From: Geobacter sp. UBA698
Lineage (GTDB): Bacteria > Desulfobacterota > Desulfuromonadia > Geobacterales > Pseudopelobacteraceae
Assembly (NCBI GenBank): GCA_002298925.1
Contig: DBMM01000086.1
Span: 57,141-94,092 of the forward strand
Length of the DNA: 36,952 nucleotides
Direction: 5' to 3'
The position numbers and the translations under genes are program-made. The notes beneath the pieces were generated by a model. That model was not told the origin of the DNA. It did no database searches and was given only the letters and a program-made list of their open reading frames with translations. Positions 31,602 through 36,952 of this stretch are shown piece after piece (position 1 is the first letter of the stretch; each line of letters opens with the position of its first letter).

Positions 31602-32636
31602 GTGCAAAAAAAGATATCAAACAGGATTTCAGAGCTGGGCGAATTCGGCCTGATTTCGCGCATCGCCGCCGGGGTTGCCCCGGCTGAAGGGGTCATCACC
31701 GGCATCGGTGATGACGCCGCCGTGACCGCCCTCACAGCTGGCATGCAGCTGTTGACCTCGACCGACATGCTGCTGGAGGAGGTGCACTTCCGCCGCACCT
31801 GGCATGACCCCTTCCGCCTGGGACGCAAATCCCTGGCGGTCAGCATCTCCGACATTGCCGCCATGGGCGGCATACCCCGCTGGGCCCTGCTCTCCCTGGC
31901 TCTGCCAGCCGACCTGCCACTTGACTATCTCGACAGCTTCACCCACGGTTTCCTGGCCATGGCCGCCGAACATGGTGTCGCCCTGATCGGCGGCGATACC
32001 TGCGCCTCGCGCAGCGGCCTGATCATCTCGGTCACAATCATGGCGGAGCAGTTTCCTGAACGGATCATCCGGCGCAGCACTGCCCGACCCGGCGATGACA
32101 TCTGGGTGACCGGTACCCTGGGGGATGCTGCCCTGGGTTTGTCCCTGCTGGAAAAGAAACTTCCTATTCCTCCGGGAGAGGGGCGGGGCGAGGGGGCATT
32201 TGACTCCCTGGTCAACCGCCTGCTGGACCCGACACCACGTACGGCTGCCGGTATAACCCTGGCCGAATCGGGCCTGATCTCTGGCATGATAGACATCAGT
32301 GACGGTCTGCTGGCCGATTTCGGGCACATTGCTGAAATGTCCGGCGTGGGCGGCAGGCTTGAGCTGGATGCGCTGCCTGTTTCGGCAGCCTTTCGGTCGC
32401 TGGCGGGCTCCCTGGCGGATTTCCCGCAGCACTGTCTGCTTTCCGGTGGTGAGGACTACGAGCTGGCCTTCACAGCTCCGGAGGCCAACCGCGAAAAAAT
32501 TGCCGTACTCATGAAAAATAGTGGCATTCCCGTTACGCCTGTTGGTATAGTAACAAGTTCGCCGGATGTTACGGTTGTGCTGTCCGACGGCAGCTGCTGG
32601 CAGCCGCAACCCCCTGGTTTTAACCACTTTACATAA
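31602..32636 (+). CDS. thiL: Thiamine-monophosphate kinase ThiL with an in-frame repeat insertion
   Basis: ThiL phosphorylates thiamine monophosphate to thiamine diphosphate, using ATP and Mg. The 344-residue protein has the PurM/ThiL-fold motifs ELGEFGLISR (11-20), TGIGDDAAV (33-41), STDMLLEEVHF (53-63), ISDIAAMGG, GGDTCAS and DISDGLLAD. Residues about 187-199 (PIPPGEGRGEGA) are encoded by a GC-rich repeat at a loop between LSLLEKK and SLVNRLLDP. The frame survives. The start is taken as GTG 31602; its ribosome-binding site is poor. tkt starts 28 bases after the stop, so the two are probably one operon. Confidence 0.94.
   Translation: MQKKISNRISELGEFGLISRIAAGVAPAEGVITGIGDDAAVTALTAGMQLLTSTDMLLEEVHFRRTWHDPFRLGRKSLAVSISDIAAMGGIPRWALLSLALPADLPLDYLDSFTHGFLAMAAEHGVALIGGDTCASRSGLIISVTIMAEQFPERIIRRSTARPGDDIWVTGTLGDAALGLSLLEKKLPIPPGEGRGEGAFDSLVNRLLDPTPRTAAGITLAESGLISGMIDISDGLLADFGHIAEMSGVGGRLELDALPVSAAFRSLAGSLADFPQHCLLSGGEDYELAFTAPEANREKIAVLMKNSGIPVTPVGIVTSSPDVTVVLSDGSCWQPQPPGFNHFT
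32158..32202. repeat. GC-rich PPGEGRGEG-type repeat inside thiL
   Basis: The bases around TCCGGGAGAGGGGCGGGGCG (32171-32190) form a purine-rich tract encoding PIPPGEGRGEG. This sequence type, with a CCCTCTCCC-like palindromic core, is a dispersed repeat in many proteobacteria. Here it interrupts a conserved enzyme in frame. Confidence 0.65.
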
Positions 32637-32664
32637 TAATTTTGCAGGTATGAAAGGAGCAGTA

Positions 32665-34668
<2,004 letters not shown>

Positions 34669-34674
34669 TTATCA

Positions 34675-34776
34675 ACACAGAGACACAGAGGAAAGCATGA
34701 TAGAGTCTACAATCTTTGGTTTCGACGCCAGATTTTTTAGTCTCTTGAATTTCTCTGTGTCTCCGTGCCTCTGTGT
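34675..34776. repeat. ACACAGAG-type inverted-repeat element between tkt and the Crp/Fnr gene
   Basis: The left arm ACACAGAGACACAGAGG (34675-34691) is mirrored by an imperfect right arm (34752-34776, ending CCTCTGTGT), with about 60 bases between. It is an intergenic palindromic element that would form a long hairpin in the transcript. There is no coding capacity. A half-copy lies at 1629-1650. Confidence 0.8.
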
Positions 34777-34794
34777 AATTTTGTAGAAGGATTT

Positions 34795-35484
34795 ATGGAA
34801 CTGATCGAACTGCTCAAAAAATCCCTGCTCTTTTCCGGCCTGGCCGATGGCGACCTGGCTGAACTGGCGACCATCACCGTGCGCCGCAAGTTCAGGAAGG
34901 GGGAATCCCTGTTCTGCGAGGGGGATCAGGCCACCGGTTTTTACCTGCTGGTCTCAGGCAGCATCAAGCTTTGCCGCATGTCCCCTGACGGCCGGGAAAA
35001 GGTGCTGCATTTTGTTCAGCCCCGTGAGACTTTTGCCGAGGCGGCTTTTTTCGGGGATGGCAGATATCCGGCCGAAGCCAGAGCGTTGGAGTCCGGCGAG
35101 GCCCTCTATCTCCCCAAGGAGGGTTTTCTGGGGCTGATGTCAGGGAATCCCGGATTCGCCCTGAATCTGGTGGTGTCCCTCTCGCTGATGCTGCGTCAGT
35201 TTGCCCGCCAGATCGAGGAACTCTCTTTTGCGGATGTCACCTCCCGTCTGGCCTCGTTTCTCGTTCGGCGGTCAGACGAGAAATCAGCCAGTTATGGCGG
35301 TATTACCTATATCGATCTGGGAATCAAGAAGGGCGAACTGGCCTCGCGGCTCGGCACGGCCAGCGAGACAATCTCGCGCACCCTGCGCAAGCTGAAGGAT
35401 GAGGGCATTATCGAAGTACAGGGGGGGCGTGTAATCATTCACCAGATGGAGAAGCTGCAGAAACTGTGCGAACGCCACGAATAG
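34795..35484 (+). CDS. Crp/Fnr-family transcriptional regulator
   Basis: This 229-residue regulator has an N-terminal cyclic-nucleotide-binding-type beta-roll (about 15-110, GESLFCEGDQATGFYLLVSG). A long dimerisation helix (about 118-150) and a C-terminal winged helix-turn-helix (about 176-202, KKGELASRLGTASETISRTL) follow. It lacks the N-terminal cysteine cluster of FNR. The effector pocket (FAEAAFFGDGRYPAEARALE) lacks the exact cAMP-binding residues of CRP, so the ligand is unknown. ATG 34795 is preceded by AGAAGGA. An inverted repeat upstream may be part of its leader. Confidence 0.93.
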   Translation: MELIELLKKSLLFSGLADGDLAELATITVRRKFRKGESLFCEGDQATGFYLLVSGSIKLCRMSPDGREKVLHFVQPRETFAEAAFFGDGRYPAEARALESGEALYLPKEGFLGLMSGNPGFALNLVVSLSLMLRQFARQIEELSFADVTSRLASFLVRRSDEKSASYGGITYIDLGIKKGELASRLGTASETISRTLRKLKDEGIIEVQGGRVIIHQMEKLQKLCERHE

Positions 35485-35502
35485 AAACGGAGACCTGAAA
35501 CC

Positions 35503-36513
35503 ATGCTGATCGTTATGAATCATAGTGCCACCCAGGAAGACATAAATGCAGTTACCGCTGTGATCGATGCCATGGGCTACATCGCCGCGCCCATCCCCGG
35601 CCGTGAGCGTACCGCCATTGGCGTTTTGGGCAATCAGGGCTATGTTGATGACAGCAAGATTCTGGAACTGCCCGGTGTGCAGCAGGTGATCCACGTTTCC
35701 AAACCCTATAAGCTGGTGTCCCGCGATTTTCACCCTGAAAATACGATTGTTGATGTGGCTGGAGTGCGGGTGGGGCAGGGTTGTCGGCCGGTGGTCGTGG
35801 CTGGTCCCTGCGCTGTGGAAAGTGAGGAGCAGATCGTCAAGACCGCCCTGTTCGTCAAAAAGGCGGGGGCCGACATGCTGCGGGGCGGGGCTTTCAAGCC
35901 CCGTACCGGTCCCCACACCTTCCAGGGTATGCGCGAAGAAGGTTTGAAACTGCTGTCCCTGGCTGGTAGGGAGAGTGGTCTACCGATCGTGACGGAAGTG
36001 ATGAGTCCGGACAATGTCGGGCTGGTGGCCGAGTATGCCGATCTGCTGCAGGTGGGGGCTCGCAACATGCAGAACTTCGACCTGTTGCGCGAACTGGGCA
36101 GGATCCGCAAGCCGGTACTGCTTAAACGCGGCATGAGCGCGACTTTGGAGGAATTTCTGGCAGCAGCCGAATACATTCTGGCCGAAGGGAACGAGCAGGT
36201 CATCCTCTGCGAGCGCGGCATCCGCACCTACGAGACCGCCACCCGCAATACCCTTGACCTGGCGGTGGCGCCGCTGATCAAGGAGATGTCGCACCTGCCG
36301 ATCATGGTTGATCCCTCCCATGCCACCGGCAAGCGCAGCCTGGTACCTCCCATGACTCTGGCGGCCCTGATGGCAGGCGCGCATGGTGTGCTGGTTGAGG
36401 TGCATCCCGAACCGGAAAAAGCGCTTTCCGACGGTCCCCAGTCACTCACGTTCCAGGGGTTTGACGCCCTGATGACCGATGTGCGCCGCTTGACGGCGTT
36501 TCTGGGGTATTAA
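35503..36513 (+). CDS. aroF: 3-deoxy-7-phosphoheptulonate (DAHP) synthase, type I-beta
   Basis: This enzyme joins phosphoenolpyruvate and erythrose 4-phosphate in the first step of the shikimate pathway. The 336-residue protein has an N-terminal ferredoxin-like regulatory domain (about 1-70), as in thermotogal and other type I-beta enzymes. The TIM-barrel core has AGPCAVES (metal ligand Cys103), FKPRTGPHTFQG, LLKRGMSAT and MVDPSHATG. The N-terminal domain suggests feedback control by an aromatic amino acid. Its start is 18 bases after the Crp/Fnr gene, with GGAG upstream. Erythrose 4-phosphate, one substrate, is made by the transketolase encoded 0.8 kb upstream. Confidence 0.96.
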   Translation: MLIVMNHSATQEDINAVTAVIDAMGYIAAPIPGRERTAIGVLGNQGYVDDSKILELPGVQQVIHVSKPYKLVSRDFHPENTIVDVAGVRVGQGCRPVVVAGPCAVESEEQIVKTALFVKKAGADMLRGGAFKPRTGPHTFQGMREEGLKLLSLAGRESGLPIVTEVMSPDNVGLVAEYADLLQVGARNMQNFDLLRELGRIRKPVLLKRGMSATLEEFLAAAEYILAEGNEQVILCERGIRTYETATRNTLDLAVAPLIKEMSHLPIMVDPSHATGKRSLVPPMTLAALMAGAHGVLVEVHPEPEKALSDGPQSLTFQGFDALMTDVRRLTAFLGY

Positions 36514-36534
36514 TGTTTCGATCTGCAATAGTGC

Positions 36535-36566
36535 TTGAAAATACTATTACGGCGGTGTAATAATAC
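36535..36566 (+). promoter_or_regulatory. Probable promoter of the 6S RNA
   Basis: TTGAAA (36535-36540) is followed after 17 bases by TAATAA (36558-36563), itself overlapping TAATAC. It ends about ten bases before the start of the RNA closing stem. Confidence 0.5.
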
Positions 36567-36572
36567 AGACGA

Positions 36573-36760
36573 AGTGTTGCTCTCTCTGTCCTGTTCGCTG
36601 GTTGTAGTGCCCGGGCGGAATAAACAAAGAACGGGGGACCTTTACTACCGTGGTGAGCTGCCCCATTATGCGGGAATTGCCTGAAGCGGTATAAGGTCGC
36701 CCACCTGTTAAGGAACTCGCCGGAGGTCCTTTAAGCTGACGGCAGGACGGAGAGAACAAT
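36573..36760 (+). ncRNA. ssrS: Candidate 6S RNA
   Basis: The 188-base region has no coding frame with family resemblance but shows 6S RNA architecture. A long closing stem pairs 36575-36593 (TGTTGCTCTCTCTGTCCTG) with 36743-36758 (CAGGACGGAGAGAACA). The conserved TGTTCGC element follows the 5' arm (36592-36598), and GACGGCAGGACGG lies on the 3' side. Internal GGACCT/AGGTCC and ACCG/CGGT pairs form the long apical stem. A promoter lies just upstream and a strong terminator just downstream. 6S RNA binds the sigma-70 RNA polymerase holoenzyme as a promoter mimic. The call rests on pairing and the short conserved element by eye; no covariance-model search was run. Confidence 0.68.
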
Positions 36761-36802
36761 AAAAAAACGGGCAGAAGCTGAAAAGCTTCTGCCCGTTTTT
36801 TT
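36761..36802. terminator. Bidirectional intrinsic terminator between the 6S RNA and thiC
   Basis: A perfect 13-bp stem (ACGGGCAGAAGCT, 36767-36779, with its complement 36784-36796) closes a GAAA tetraloop. Seven A residues precede it and seven T residues follow, so it can end both the plus-strand RNA and the minus-strand thiC transcript. Confidence 0.9.
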
Positions 36803-36809
36803 ATGATGT

Positions 36810-36882
36810 GGGGACCAGGGACTGGGGACGAGGGACCAGTGAAAAGCATATACCGGTCCCTCGTCCTGGGTTCCAGGGTTCC
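36810..36882. repeat. Heptanucleotide-based palindromic repeat, copy C (intergenic)
   Basis: G-rich seven-base units (GGGGACC, AGGGACT, GGGGACG) are followed by an AT-rich spacer and a C-rich arm. GGACGAGGGACC (36826-36837) is perfectly complementary to GGTCCCTCGTCC (36855-36866). It is the same family as the copies in hypF and the exporter. It lies directly after the thiC stop on the minus strand. Confidence 0.85.
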
Positions 36883-36886
36883 AGCC

Positions 36887-36952
36887 TTACCGTTTCATGG
36901 CATCGTCCATGACCTTATATGCACAAAACTCGCCGCACATGGTGCAGGCGCC
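36887..36952 (-). CDS. thiC: Phosphomethylpyrimidine synthase ThiC, C-terminal 21 codons (partial)
   Basis: The minus strand at the window edge reads GACTMCGEFCAYKVMDDAMKR and then TAA (36887-36889). The CTMCGEFC motif is the C-terminal CxxCx(4)C-like 4Fe-4S ligand region of ThiC, the radical SAM enzyme that makes the thiamine pyrimidine. The spacing here looks like CxxCxxxC because the Gly-x-Phe loop is short, as in one ThiC subgroup. The rest of the gene lies beyond the window. It converges on the 6S RNA and shares its terminator. Confidence 0.8.
   Translation of the reverse strand, partial: GACTMCGEFCAYKVMDDAMKR

Noticed and set aside
34795..35484. Crp/Fnr protein considered as a true oxygen-sensing FNR
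   Set aside because: It lacks the N-terminal cysteine cluster needed for the 4Fe-4S sensor.
36547..36849. Minus-strand frame of 100 codons before thiC's end
   Set aside because: It covers the 6S RNA candidate, a terminator and a palindromic repeat; the peptide has no family resemblance.

Overview
The window carries protein-coding genes on both strands of a moderately GC-rich genome and looks like a deltaproteobacterium of the Geobacter/Pelobacter group (Desulfuromonadales). The evidence is gene content: a [NiFe]-hydrogenase maturation cluster, an arginine decarboxylase plus carboxy(nor)spermidine polyamine cluster, several c-di-GMP and chemotaxis sensors, and a type I-beta DAHP synthase. This placement is inferred from families and style, not from a marker gene. 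No rRNA, tRNA, insertion sequence or CRISPR array was seen.

Layout. 64-1548 is a two-domain polyphosphate kinase 2 (polyP:AMP phosphotransferase). 1549-2960 is an AT-richer patch with a PPP-family phosphatase and two apparent gene remnants. 2956-10309 (minus strand) is a hydrogenase maturation cluster read as hypB, an AAA/DUF4143 ATPase, hypF, hypC, hypD, a globin-coupled PsiE membrane protein and a YqeG-like HAD phosphatase. 10375-15534 (minus) is a polar amino acid ABC importer (ATPase, binding protein, two permeases) followed by an MsbA-type exporter half. 15733-16347 is wrbA, separated by a bidirectional terminator from a chemotaxis receptor (minus). Then come priA (minus), a membrane GGDEF protein (plus) and the polyamine cluster speA, carboxynorspermidine synthase, nspC and a 69-residue unknown gene (minus, 21461-26079). 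The right third is mostly plus strand: hsp20-lon (overlapping), a PAS/GAF/HD-GYP phosphodiesterase, thiL-tkt, a Crp/Fnr regulator, a DAHP synthase, a candidate 6S RNA, and the 3' end of thiC on the minus strand at the window edge.

How the genes work together. HypF, HypC, HypD and HypB build the Fe(CN)2CO and Ni parts of the [NiFe] site; a haem-globin membrane sensor is embedded in the same transcription unit. SpeA starts polyamine synthesis from arginine, and the two following enzymes condense and decarboxylate to give (nor)spermidine. ThiL makes thiamine diphosphate, the cofactor of the transketolase encoded immediately after it, and thiC lies 2.2 kb beyond the end of tkt. Hsp20 and Lon form a protein quality-control pair.

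The most unusual feature is the repeat content. At least three different palindromic or GC-rich repeat families sit in frame inside conserved enzymes: a heptanucleotide-based element in hypF and in the exporter (with a third, intergenic copy near thiC), a short palindrome in nspC, and a PPGEGRGEG-type element in thiL. An ACACAGAG-type inverted repeat lies between tkt and the Crp/Fnr gene, and a related half-copy lies at 1629-1650.
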